Positions 23,046 to 30,606 of a DNA stretch of 40,242 nt are shown in pieces. This DNA is from Marilutibacter aestuarii (GTDB lineage Bacteria; Pseudomonadota; Gammaproteobacteria; Xanthomonadales; Xanthomonadaceae): the NCBI RefSeq assembly GCF_006546775.1, contig NZ_VICE01000071.1, positions 1-40,242 of the forward strand, in the 5' to 3' direction. The first letter of the stretch is position 1; each line of letters begins with the position of its first letter. The notes under the pieces are model-generated. The model was given only the letters and a program-made list of their open reading frames with translations. It did no database searches and was not told the DNA's origin. A program made the translations under genes and the position numbers.

Positions 23046-24389
23046 TCAGTCAAAGATGTCCGTGCCAATGGTTTCCTTGAAGTCCTCGAGCATGCGCTCG
23101 CTCTTCTGGATGCCATCGATGTTGGCCGCGTCGTCGGGCCGGACGATCCGCGGAGTGACGAACACGACCAGGTCGGTACGACCGGCACGGAAGTTGTCCG
23201 AGCGGAACAGGCGCCCCAGGATCGGAATGTTGGACAGGCCGGGAATGCCGCCGAAGCCCTTCGAACCGGCGATGTCCACCAGTCCCGAGATCACGATGGT
23301 TTCGCCCGAGCGTACGTTGAGTTCGGTACCTGTCCTGCGTGTCAGGAACCCGGGGATACCCTGCACCGCAACCGCCGGATCGATCTTGCTGACCTCTGTC
23401 ATGATCACGGTGGAGATCTCGTTGTTTTCGTTGACGAACGGCTCGATATCGAGCTTGATGCCGTACTCCTTGAACTCGACGTTCGTGGCACCGAAGCTGC
23501 TGGTCAGCGGAATCGGCACTTCGCCGCCGGCGAGGAAGTTGGCGCTGCCGCCGCTGCGTGCGCTCAACTGGGGCGAGGCCAGTTCGTAGGCGTTTCCGGT
23601 CTGCGTCAGGAGGTTGATCTTCGACGTGATCGAGGTGGCGATCCCGAAGTACGTCTCCATGGGATTGATCCGTGCCGGGAGATCGAAGTCCTCGAACGGG
23701 CTTCCGTCGGGCAGGATCCGGAAGAACGAGCTTGAGAAGTCCTTGATCGCTCCGCCGGCCGGACCATCGATGCTGTCCTGCCAGTCGATGCCGAGATCAC
23801 GCATGGCGTCGCGCTTGAACTCCATGATCCTGACGTCCATCAGCACCATCGGCTGCATCTCGACGAGGTCTGGCGTGCTCAGGTTGACGACGTTTGGATA
23901 GAGCTTGGCGATCGCCGCGACGCGTTCGGATTCCAGCGCGGTCAACTCGCCCGTGACGACGACGCTGTTGTCCACGTCCTGCACGCGCGCCTTCGATCCG
24001 GACTCGAGTGCAAGCAGTTCCCGCACGATCGTCGATGTACTTCCCGTGTCGACGGGGCTCACGCTGACATCGATCGAGCGCTGCCCGCCATCCTCGTACC
24101 AGAGGTGCAGGGACGTAGTGCCCGCCTTTCCGGCGCCGGCGATGACGACAAGCTGGCGCTTCTCGATCGTCGTGACCTCGACCAGGTCGCCATTGCCGAC
24201 CGCGACGCGTGCAAGCGGGCGACTGCTCGAGAACACCTTGACCTGGCCTCCATAGAGGTCGAGCTGGCCCGGCAATGTCGTGGACTGCGCCCGCACGACG
24301 CCAACTGGCGCGACGGCGCCGGTGAAGGCGATGGCAAGCAACGCCAGTACTCCGATGATCAAATCCCTGCGCATTGATGATGTGTCCAT
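23046..24389 (-). CDS. cpaC: Tad outer-membrane secretin CpaC/RcpA
   Basis: 447 residues. The signal peptide (9-34, cleavage after VVRA) is followed by the CpaC/RcpA N-terminal domain (GQVKVFSSSRPLARVAVGN), a BON-like segment (VVTGELTALESERVAAIAKLYP), then the secretin core: VLMDVRIMEFKRDAMRDLGI, then EVPIPL, FKEYGIKLDIEPFV, TRRTGTELNVRSGETIVISG and GLSNIPILGRLFRS, the usual C-terminal secretin motif. It forms the outer-membrane pore for the pilus. An ATG at 24374 is an alternative start. The gap to cpaF is eight bases. Confidence 0.93.
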   Translation of the reverse strand: MDTSSMRRDLIIGVLALLAIAFTGAVAPVGVVRAQSTTLPGQLDLYGGQVKVFSSSRPLARVAVGNGDLVEVTTIEKRQLVVIAGAGKAGTTSLHLWYEDGGQRSIDVSVSPVDTGSTSTIVRELLALESGSKARVQDVDNSVVVTGELTALESERVAAIAKLYPNVVNLSTPDLVEMQPMVLMDVRIMEFKRDAMRDLGIDWQDSIDGPAGGAIKDFSSSFFRILPDGSPFEDFDLPARINPMETYFGIATSITSKINLLTQTGNAYELASPQLSARSGGSANFLAGGEVPIPLTSSFGATNVEFKEYGIKLDIEPFVNENNEISTVIMTEVSKIDPAVAVQGIPGFLTRRTGTELNVRSGETIVISGLVDIAGSKGFGGIPGLSNIPILGRLFRSDNFRAGRTDLVVFVTPRIVRPDDAANIDGIQKSERMLEDFKETIGTDIFD

Positions 24390-24398
24390 TTCCGAATG

Positions 24399-25205
24399 TT
24401 AGTTACCGCCGATGATGTACTCGACGTCGTCGCCACCACCGCCACCGAACAGACTCATCAACGTTTTCTCGGAAATGCCCGACAATCCGAATGGAGTGTT
24501 GTCTTCATGGTTGCGCAAGAGCACGCGTACTTCGCCGGCCTTCTGGCCCACGGTGAGGAGTTCGGCCTGGTCCGGGTCCAGCTCCAGCGTGACGCTTGAG
24601 AAAGCGGTGCTGTCGGCACCATCGGGGAGGTCGCCGATGCGCGTGCCAGTGGCGAGCACGGTGATGTTCTCCAGCAGGGGCGCGACGCGCTCTCCCTGCT
24701 TCACCTTCGGACCGTCGCCCGCGTTGGCATCGGCATCGTAGGTCAGGAGGATGTCGACGCGGTCGCCGGGCGCGATCATGCCGGAGATGGAGTTGTTCTC
24801 GTTTACCGAAAGCGTGTAACCCACCTTGCCGGGAACGATGACGTGCGAGAACTTGTCGTACATCGGGACCAGGGCACTCGCGCTCAGGGGTGTGCCCTGC
24901 TTGATCGGCGAGCGCACCATCCGGTCTATGAAGCCGGCGTAGTTGTCGGTCGTGACGGCGTCGGCGGGCACGAAATCCACCGGCACGGTACGCGTGACCA
25001 TGTCGGATTCGGCGATGGTGTCACCGATCTCGAGATTCCGGCGCGACACCACGACCTCCGTCTCCGCCACCTTGACCCTCGCCGCCGCCGTCGCTTCGGC
25101 GACGCGCTCCTGGATATAGCTGACGCTCAGTAGGGCGGCGATCAAACCCAGTACGATCGCACCGCCCAGGAACAGGACGTTCTTGTTGAGTTTAGGTAAT
25201 GCCAC
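24399..25205 (-). CDS. cpaB: Flp pilus assembly protein CpaB/RcpC
   Basis: 268 residues from a GTG with GGGGAG just upstream. One N-terminal membrane segment (10-28) is followed by a SAF domain (VVVSRRNLEIGDTIAESDMV, with SPIKQGTPLSASAL) and the RcpC/CpaB domain (VGYTLSVNENNSISGMIAPGDRVDILLTY, quoted in parts). The end is a Gly/Asp-rich tail. CpaB is periplasmic, anchored in the inner membrane, and its SAF domain may bind peptidoglycan. It is commonly directly upstream of cpaC, as here. Confidence 0.92.
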   Translation of the reverse strand: MALPKLNKNVLFLGGAIVLGLIAALLSVSYIQERVAEATAAARVKVAETEVVVSRRNLEIGDTIAESDMVTRTVPVDFVPADAVTTDNYAGFIDRMVRSPIKQGTPLSASALVPMYDKFSHVIVPGKVGYTLSVNENNSISGMIAPGDRVDILLTYDADANAGDGPKVKQGERVAPLLENITVLATGTRIGDLPDGADSTAFSSVTLELDPDQAELLTVGQKAGEVRVLLRNHEDNTPFGLSGISEKTLMSLFGGGGGDDVEYIIGGN

Positions 25206-25244
25206 GAGCTCCCCTTTGAATCGATCTCGTCGAGAAAACTGCAG

Positions 25245-25439
25245 TCACGGAGATGGAAATGTCATGGACAGCGCGTGACTGAAGGCGCCGTACAGATCCT
25301 TGATTGCCTGCATCAACTGCGCGATGACGTTCTCATCGGCAATGAGGACCACCACGATGAGCAGCGCGATGATGCTGTATTCGATGATCGCGCTTCCCCG
25401 TTGCTTGCTGGCCGTTGCAGGCGCCGCCCCTCGTCTCAT
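25245..25439 (-). CDS. Small Flp-type pilin or pseudopilin
   Basis: 64 residues from the ATG at 25439, which has a purine-rich site (AAAGGGGG) upstream. An ATG at 25457 overlapping the previous stop (ATGA) is the alternative and gives 70 residues. A basic leader ends at Gly15 and is followed by SAIIEY with Glu20 at +5, then the hydrophobic helix (IIALLIVVVLIADENVIAQL) and a short tail. This is the class III (Flp) prepilin signal and the size of a typical Flp major pilin. A second, longer pilin is at 29819. Confidence 0.85.
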   Translation of the reverse strand: MRRGAAPATASKQRGSAIIEYSIIALLIVVVLIADENVIAQLMQAIKDLYGAFSHALSMTFPSP

Positions 25440-25453
25440 CGTCCGCCCCCTTT

Positions 25454-26131
25454 TCATTCGATGGTCACCACCGTCGACGTGAGCATTTTCTCGTCGCGAG
25501 AGATCGCGAGCGCCATCTTCGCCCCGCCGCTGCGCTCGAACCGCGCGACGCACTGGGTCGAGCTTGGCCTGCATCCGGCGGATTCCACTGCCTTCCAGCC
25601 CTCTGCGCGCATCCGGCGCAGGTAGTGCTGCTGGTTGACGTATGGCGACAATTCGTTTTCCAGCACCAGCGTCCTGGTTTGGTTGGGGGTATCCAGATAG
25701 ACGATGTCGCTGACCACGTCCGTGCCGGCCGGCCGGTAGAAGCCCTCGCCCAGGGTGGGCGTCTGTCCCGGGTCGGGCATCTTCATGATGCCGACGGTAC
25801 CGCGGGTGCCACCGCCAACGGCCTCGAGTTCGACCGTGACGTAATGTCGCCCCTCGGCATGGCCGATGATGGTCTTGGATCCGACCTCGTCCACCACGTG
25901 CTGCCCGGGCCACTGTCCCGCATAGAATGCGACGATGTCCTCAAGACCCTTGCTCGACACGAAGCGACTGGACTTCATGTCCAGGCCGTTGTACTTCAGG
26001 TGCTCGCTGACCACCTCGCCCTTGCTTTGCTCGGGCAACCGCACGGTTGGCCACGCCGACGCGTGGCCGGCGCAAAGCAGCGTGCAGGCAGACAGCGCCG
26101 CCATGGCCCGGATACCCGCCATGCGAGCCAT
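25454..26131 (-). CDS. Secreted protein of unknown function in the Tad locus
   Basis: 225 residues. The ATG follows the TAG of the preceding gene directly, with AGGAG over the stop. The signal peptide is cleaved after GHASA (residue 26). The mature domain is mixed alpha/beta: LEDIVAFYAGQWPGQHVV, RHYVTVELEAVGGGTRG, DIVYLDTPNQTRTLVLENE and YLRRMRAEGWKAVESAGC, with Cys near 188 and 196 that may pair. The segment with FYAGQWP recalls small domains that follow the pattern of variable beta-sheet accessory proteins, but no family is recognised. Its position between TadE-like and pilin genes suggests a pilus-assembly role. Confidence 0.7.
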   Translation of the reverse strand: MARMAGIRAMAALSACTLLCAGHASAWPTVRLPEQSKGEVVSEHLKYNGLDMKSSRFVSSKGLEDIVAFYAGQWPGQHVVDEVGSKTIIGHAEGRHYVTVELEAVGGGTRGTVGIMKMPDPGQTPTLGEGFYRPAGTDVVSDIVYLDTPNQTRTLVLENELSPYVNQQHYLRRMRAEGWKAVESAGCRPSSTQCVARFERSGGAKMALAISRDEKMLTSTVVTIE

Positions 26132-27043
26132 CTACTCCTGGTACTCCTGCAGGCGATCGTGCGGCACGATGTCCGGCTGCATGTAGCCTGGGCGGATTCG
26201 GAAGGGGACGCCGATGAGCGGCACCTTCTCCATGAACTCGACCTTCTCCAGTACGTCGGAGACGCCACTTATCCAGGACGACGGCACAAAGGTCCCCACC
26301 TGGTCCTTGACCCGCCGGTTGTTCCGTGTGGCCGAGCCGGCATCAATCAGGCCGCTGCCGGACGCGCCCCAGGTATCGGCCAGCAATGCATGCTGGCCCT
26401 GCATCGACAGGTTGATGGCGTCGAAAGGCGCCAGGAAGCTTGCTTCCGATCCATCCTTGAGCTTCAGGTTCTCGGGGTTGACCACCATGTGGGCGGTGAC
26501 CAAGCCATCGCTGTTGGGTGGAAACTCGTTCGGCAGGGCTTCCATCAGGCCGCCGACACTTTCCATTGCCTGGGACAGCGCACCGCCGCTCTCGTTGTCG
26601 AAGGCTTCCAGCATGATGCCGTCGCGCTTGAGCAGGGGCTGGTCCGAGAACGTGTTCATCATGATCGCGGGGACGCTGGCATCCTGTTGCGCCTGTTCGG
26701 GTTCCGAGCGGATCTGCGCATCGGCGGTCCCGAAATGGCGATCGATCAACAGGTCCCGGCGACGACTCCTCCACTGATCGTTCGCCAGCGAGGACTCCCA
26801 GTGGTGTGCGTGCACGGCGGTGGCCTCCCAGGCGGCGGCGCGCGTTGCCTGTTGCGTGACCTGGCGCATGTGGGCGTACTTCGCCAGCATCGGAATTAAT
26901 AGGAACAGCGGCACGAGTACCACTGCGAGGATCGCCATCTCGGTAAGCGCCTGGCCGCGCTGCAGCCGTGGAGTCGACGCGAGCGGCAAGTGCCGCGCGT
27001 GGGGTCGGGCTCCAGGATGGTCTTCGTTCATCGCTCTTTCCAT
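26132..27043 (-). CDS. TadE-like minor pseudopilin
   Basis: 303 residues from the ATG at 27043; an ATG at 27031 is the alternative. The basic leader ends at Gly30 and is followed by QALTE with Glu35 at +5, then the hydrophobic helix (AILAVVLVPLFLLIPMLAKYA). The domain downstream begins with RQVTQQATRAAAWEA, the usual continuation of TadE. The remainder (about 70-303) is the periplasmic head, with no recognisable motif. TadE and TadF are processed by the same peptidase as Flp and are needed for pilus formation. Confidence 0.87.
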   Translation of the reverse strand: MERAMNEDHPGARPHARHLPLASTPRLQRGQALTEMAILAVVLVPLFLLIPMLAKYAHMRQVTQQATRAAAWEATAVHAHHWESSLANDQWRSRRRDLLIDRHFGTADAQIRSEPEQAQQDASVPAIMMNTFSDQPLLKRDGIMLEAFDNESGGALSQAMESVGGLMEALPNEFPPNSDGLVTAHMVVNPENLKLKDGSEASFLAPFDAINLSMQGQHALLADTWGASGSGLIDAGSATRNNRRVKDQVGTFVPSSWISGVSDVLEKVEFMEKVPLIGVPFRIRPGYMQPDIVPHDRLQEYQE

Positions 27044-27064
27044 GGGCGGGCGCTCCTTCGGTCT

Positions 27065-27910
27065 TCACTCGGGCCGCATGGCCGCGGTGTCGATGGGTCC
27101 GTTGACCACGAACTGCTCGGTGCTCAGGCGCGAGCCCGCCTGGCCGGGCGCAGGCGCGGCCTCGAGTACGAGGTTGTAACGGTCCAGGCCCAGGCTGGAC
27201 TCGAACTGGCCGGCATGTGCGGCATCGAATCCCCACTGGGCGCCGCCGGACCAATGGCAGACCACGGCACCGTCCGCCGAGCGCCATTCCAGGCAAGGCT
27301 GCCCCTGGACCACCCGCTCACGGGGACCGGACCACCCGGCGACCGATTCGGCGTCGGTCGCCTCGAGAGGCATGACTTCGATCTCGTCCGGGTTGGCGGG
27401 CTGCACGTCCTTGCTTCCGCTCTCGAGATCCAGCACCAGCGACTGCGTGGCATCGAAGAACTCGTGGTAGCCCGAGCGACTTGGCTGGAACAGGCAGTGC
27501 TCCTGGCGGGCACTGTCTCCGCTGGTATACCCCCATTCCTCGACACGATAGGCGGCCTGGCCACTCGTACGCCAAAGCTGCCACCGCTCGGTTCCGATCC
27601 TGGCGGCGTCTTCCTCGGCGAGTGGACGCGTCGGCAATCCGGCTTCCTGGCAGCTTGCCAGGGCCTGGCGATAGCCTTCCAGAGCTGCGTTGCCTCCGTC
27701 CGCTTCAAGCACCGTCACCGTACGGTCGACATAAAGGGAGGGCATTTCGCGGCCTGCTCCGGACGTGTCCATGATCGCGGCATCCGCGCCGGTGCCGCCG
27801 GCATCCGGTGCGCAGGCGACGAGGGCGATCCCCGCCATCGCGGCAACGGCGAGAGCCAGGACACCCGCTTCCCGATCCTGATACCCGTTCGATTGCATGC
27901 TCTTGCTCAT
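27065..27910 (-). CDS. Lipoprotein of unknown function in the Tad locus
   Basis: 281 residues. The ribosome-binding bases overlap the TGA of the preceding gene. The N-terminal hydrophobic segment ends in IALVAC with Cys33. The mature part is a mix of helix and beta structure with WQLWRTSGQAAYRVEEWGY, SLVLDLESGSKDVQPANP, QPCLEWRSADGAVVCHWSGG and LGLDRYNLVLEAAP. At least four Cys after the lipobox fit a folded periplasmic domain. I do not recognise the family. The gene stands between TadG-like and TadE-like genes with seven-base and 21-base gaps, so it is most probably part of the machine. Confidence 0.7.
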   Translation of the reverse strand: MSKSMQSNGYQDREAGVLALAVAAMAGIALVACAPDAGGTGADAAIMDTSGAGREMPSLYVDRTVTVLEADGGNAALEGYRQALASCQEAGLPTRPLAEEDAARIGTERWQLWRTSGQAAYRVEEWGYTSGDSARQEHCLFQPSRSGYHEFFDATQSLVLDLESGSKDVQPANPDEIEVMPLEATDAESVAGWSGPRERVVQGQPCLEWRSADGAVVCHWSGGAQWGFDAAHAGQFESSLGLDRYNLVLEAAPAPGQAGSRLSTEQFVVNGPIDTAAMRPE

Positions 27911-27917
27911 TGCTTCC

Positions 27918-29603
27918 TCATCCGCCGGAAATCAGGGCATCAAGCCCCGCGGCCAGGTAGTCGTCTCTTGGGGTCTCGACCAGGCGCGCCTGCCAGTAGG
28001 GGCTGAACACGCTGCCCATTTCCAGCTCATCGACATGTTGGGGATCGCCACCCCACTGCTGGGGGACCATCCTCCGGAACCAGCCGGCCGTGGTGCTGCC
28101 CGGATCGAAGGGGCGCTGGAAGTATGTTTGCGCCGACGCAATCGCGGTGATCTTTTCGCCCCTCATTGCGTTGTCGAGTTCGAGCTGGCCGCCGTCGGGC
28201 CCACCGATGCCATCGATGTCCTCGCTCGTGCGCACAGACTGGCGATCGGCTTCCACCAGGACGGTGAAGGTCGGGCCCGGACTGTCGCCCACCGGCGACT
28301 TCGCAACGTCCTCCTTGATGTCCTGGTAGTCGCGCAGCCCCTGGTATCCGCCGAAGTACGCGTCCCGCTTCCGGTTGAATCGTCCGGAGGGTCGCATCGG
28401 AGTAAAGAAGAGCACGCTGGCGGGAGCGTTCACGGACGGATAGCGATCAATCAAGCCACGTCGCCCACCGAAGGTGTCTCCTGCGCCGTTGTACTGCCTG
28501 TAGGTACGCTCGCCGGGATGATAGTCCGAGTACCAGCCCTTGCCCCGACGGCCCTGTCCGCCGGCGCAGATGCCACCGTTGCGGTTGTTCGGGCATCCGC
28601 CCTTGAAGAATCCCGGTTGGCGACTATTGCTCTGCAAGGCCTGGGCACCACCAAAGCCCAACGGGACGTCGAAGTCGATGTCGAAGAACCCCAGGTCGAT
28701 TTCAGCGGTGAAGTCCAGACCGTCGGCGGCGGCCCATCGGTTGTACTGGACCATATCGGTGCCGCCAGCCTCGTTGAAGCCTATTTTCACGACGGAGAAG
28801 TTGATGCCCAGGAAGTCATTGCGGTCCGCGCTGAAACGGTCACGGGATGCCATGACCACGTTGCGATAGCGGTCCATGCCCTTGTTGGGGCTCCGGTTGC
28901 GGTGCTCATCGAGCAGCGTGCTGCGCGGGCCCGCGGACGCTTCCACCAGCTGTTTCACGAGCAAGGCCTGTCCAACCGGGGCGATACGGGCGCTCGGATC
29001 GTTCTTCTCGACGACTTGCCGAGCGACCAGGAAGCCGTTGGCGCCGCCCCCGAAACGCAGCATGGCGTCGGCCGCAGCAGCGAGCACCCCATTCAATTCA
29101 TCCAGGATCTGGATGAAGCCGTTCGCGGCCGGGCGATAGCCATTGCGCGCGAGCGCCGTGGCCCTTTCGATTCCCCTGTAGACCTGCGCCATGGGCCTGG
29201 CGACGATGTTGATGTAGGGGATGACGCTCAGGTAGGTCATCAGGTTGTAGCCGATGACCGCATGCGAGTGGAACATGTTCAGCCATGACCACATGCTGAC
29301 CAACTGCGCCACCGCAACCTCGTTGGCGATGCGCCCGCGATTCATGTACGCGGCGAAATTCAGGGCGCGGGCCTGCTGCACGGCGACGCTGTACGCCGCG
29401 GCGTCAGCCGTGTGGGTCAGGCTGACCTTCTTGTTGACCGCCTGGCCGGTGTTGAACATGAGGATCGCGCCCAGGCAAAGGACTCCGACCAGGACGAGGA
29501 ACAGCACCATGGCCTGGCCACGCAGTCGCCGCGCCTGGGGCGCCGTCGCGCCGAAGGCCCGAAACCTGGCGCGGCGGATTGCATCACGCCTGTTGATCTC
29601 CAT
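27918..29603 (-). CDS. TadG-like pilus assembly protein
   Basis: 561 residues. A basic leader is followed by RGQAMVLFLVLVGVLCLGAI (29-48) and the segment NTGQAVNKKVSLTHTADAAA that marks the Tad N-terminal domain (TadE/G-like). There is no Glu at +5, so it is of the TadG type rather than a processed pseudopilin. The large periplasmic remainder includes MNRGRIANEVAVAQLVSMWSW, typical of TadG-like proteins of gammaproteobacteria, and a Gly/Asn-rich section with three Cys (about 340-380). The gene is separated from the pilin gene by 215 bases containing a strong hairpin. Confidence 0.85.
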   Translation of the reverse strand: MEINRRDAIRRARFRAFGATAPQARRLRGQAMVLFLVLVGVLCLGAILMFNTGQAVNKKVSLTHTADAAAYSVAVQQARALNFAAYMNRGRIANEVAVAQLVSMWSWLNMFHSHAVIGYNLMTYLSVIPYINIVARPMAQVYRGIERATALARNGYRPAANGFIQILDELNGVLAAAADAMLRFGGGANGFLVARQVVEKNDPSARIAPVGQALLVKQLVEASAGPRSTLLDEHRNRSPNKGMDRYRNVVMASRDRFSADRNDFLGINFSVVKIGFNEAGGTDMVQYNRWAAADGLDFTAEIDLGFFDIDFDVPLGFGGAQALQSNSRQPGFFKGGCPNNRNGGICAGGQGRRGKGWYSDYHPGERTYRQYNGAGDTFGGRRGLIDRYPSVNAPASVLFFTPMRPSGRFNRKRDAYFGGYQGLRDYQDIKEDVAKSPVGDSPGPTFTVLVEADRQSVRTSEDIDGIGGPDGGQLELDNAMRGEKITAIASAQTYFQRPFDPGSTTAGWFRRMVPQQWGGDPQHVDELEMGSVFSPYWQARLVETPRDDYLAAGLDALISGG

Positions 29604-29651
29604 TTCACGCCCTCCCTCGCATTTCCATCGAACACCCGTGGCGCCACGAAA

Positions 29652-29696
29652 CTCCTGTCCGACAGCACGGCATCGCCGGACCCTCCGGGACAGGAG
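29652..29696 (-). promoter_or_regulatory. Hairpin between the pilin gene and the rest of the Tad operon
   Basis: CTCCTGTCC (29652-29660) and GGACAGGAG (29688-29696) form a nine-pair stem with an inner hairpin (CCGGA/TCCGG). On the minus strand it is followed by TTTCGTGG. The position after a pilin gene fits partial termination or RNA stabilisation that keeps pilin mRNA in excess. Confidence 0.5.
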
Positions 29697-29818
29697 GTGA
29701 CTGGACGTTGTCGGATTCGAATCGGACGAGGGAATTCCGGGAGCACCGTGCCCGTGGTCAGACCGACCACGAACCCGGCGTCCCGATCATGCGGCGCTTG
29801 ACTGGAACAGCGTCCCGG

Positions 29819-30094
29819 TTACTGGCTGACGGTGTTCTCGTACGAGCCCATGTTCTTCTCGGTCTGGGCGTCGCCCGACGCCACATCGGCCGCGGCCTGC
29901 GCCGAGGAGATTTCTTCGGTTGCCTTCTGGCCCGAGAGCTCGGAGGCCATGCCGGCCATCTGGTTGCGCACCGTGCCGCCGAAGAAGCTGACGACGGTGA
30001 TCGAGGCGATGGCGATGAGGGCCACGATGATGATGTACTCGGTCATGCCCTGACCGGTCTGACGCTTGCCGAACTTGCGCTGCTTGAGTTCCAT
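29819..30094 (-). CDS. Flp-type major pilin candidate
   Basis: 91 residues. A basic leader (KQRKFGKRQTG) ends at Gly14 and is followed by QGMTEY with Glu19 at +5 and Tyr20, then the hydrophobic helix (IIIVALIAIASITVVSFFGG), the hallmark of Flp prepilins. The C-terminal tail (about 45-91) is polar and Ala/Ser/Glu-rich, longer than in classic Flp pilins, and ends without Cys. AAGGAG lies nine bases upstream of the ATG. As the first gene of the block, with a hairpin after it, it is the best candidate for the main subunit. Confidence 0.87.
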   Translation of the reverse strand: MELKQRKFGKRQTGQGMTEYIIIVALIAIASITVVSFFGGTVRNQMAGMASELSGQKATEEISSAQAAADVASGDAQTEKNMGSYENTVSQ

Positions 30095-30188
30095 GAGAGA
30101 CCTCTCCTTCTCAAAAATTGATTCCCTGCTCCGAGACGTCCAGGTGCAGGGCCTGGTCGGATGTCCGCGGTTTTATCCGGCCCCGCCG

Positions 30189-30221
30189 GACATTTCACGA
30201 CACTGAATGTCATGATGTGAC
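30189..30221. repeat. Overlapping inverted repeats upstream of the pilin gene
   Basis: GACATT (30189-30194) and AATGTC (30206-30211) are inverted copies. They run into a second one, GTCA-TGATG-TGAC (30209-30221). They lie between the candidate -10 and the pilin start on the minus strand, where an operator or 5' UTR structure would act. Confidence 0.45.
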
Positions 30222-30357
30222 GCCGGAGGGCAGTCGCACCTTACCCATAGCGCATGACGAGATCAAGACTTCGCCGTATGGCTCCACGCGCAAAGCGTCG
30301 TTCGACTATTTTTTTGTGATGCACGCCGCACTTTCTTTTCCAGTCGCGCTTCTTCAT

Positions 30358-30382
30358 GGCGCTTGGCGCGTTGACAAGCGCC
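30358..30382. repeat. Hairpin of eight base pairs
   Basis: GGCGCTTG (30358-30365) pairs with CAAGCGCC (30375-30382). There is no T-run on either side. It could end transcription of the lipoprotein gene at 30607 with Rho, or be a regulatory structure. Confidence 0.4.
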
Positions 30383-30606
30383 CTTCACCCTTCGAGTGCT
30401 CCATGCGCCCTGAAGCGCCGTGCGGCGGCAGTACGGTCCCGCTGGACGAGAAGCCGCTGGGCAAGCGGGGCCACGGCATCCGCGAGGCCTTCGCCGATCA
30501 AACCATTGCGATCGGCAGGGTGCCTGTTTCCAGCGTGCCACTGCGGGGCCATGCAGGAAGGCGCACCCACTCGGTTGAAGGCATTGCGGATACTCCGCGT
30601 TCCGGG

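Larger units (their letters stand above)
30095..30606. promoter_or_regulatory. Intergenic region upstream of the pilin gene
   Basis: 512 bases with no convincing gene; the openings there on either strand lack ribosome sites and family resemblance. On the minus strand TTGATC and TAAGGT with 17 bases between (30234-30276) form a weak sigma-70-like pair before the pilin. Inverted repeats at 30189-30221 and a hairpin at 30358-30382 are described separately. This is the probable control region of the Tad operon. Confidence 0.5.

Noticed and set aside
25415-26899. A 494-codon plus-strand opening across the Tad locus, and similar ones at 15979-17262, 21211-22560 and 27897-29288
   Set aside because: Each lies opposite recognisable minus-strand genes, has His/Arg/Gly-rich composition typical of antisense frames in GC-rich DNA, and shows no motif.
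29710-29725. GATTCGAATC, which resembles a tRNA T-loop and could mark an attachment site
   Set aside because: The flanking bases do not form a T-stem on either strand and no other tRNA part is nearby; it is only a short palindrome.
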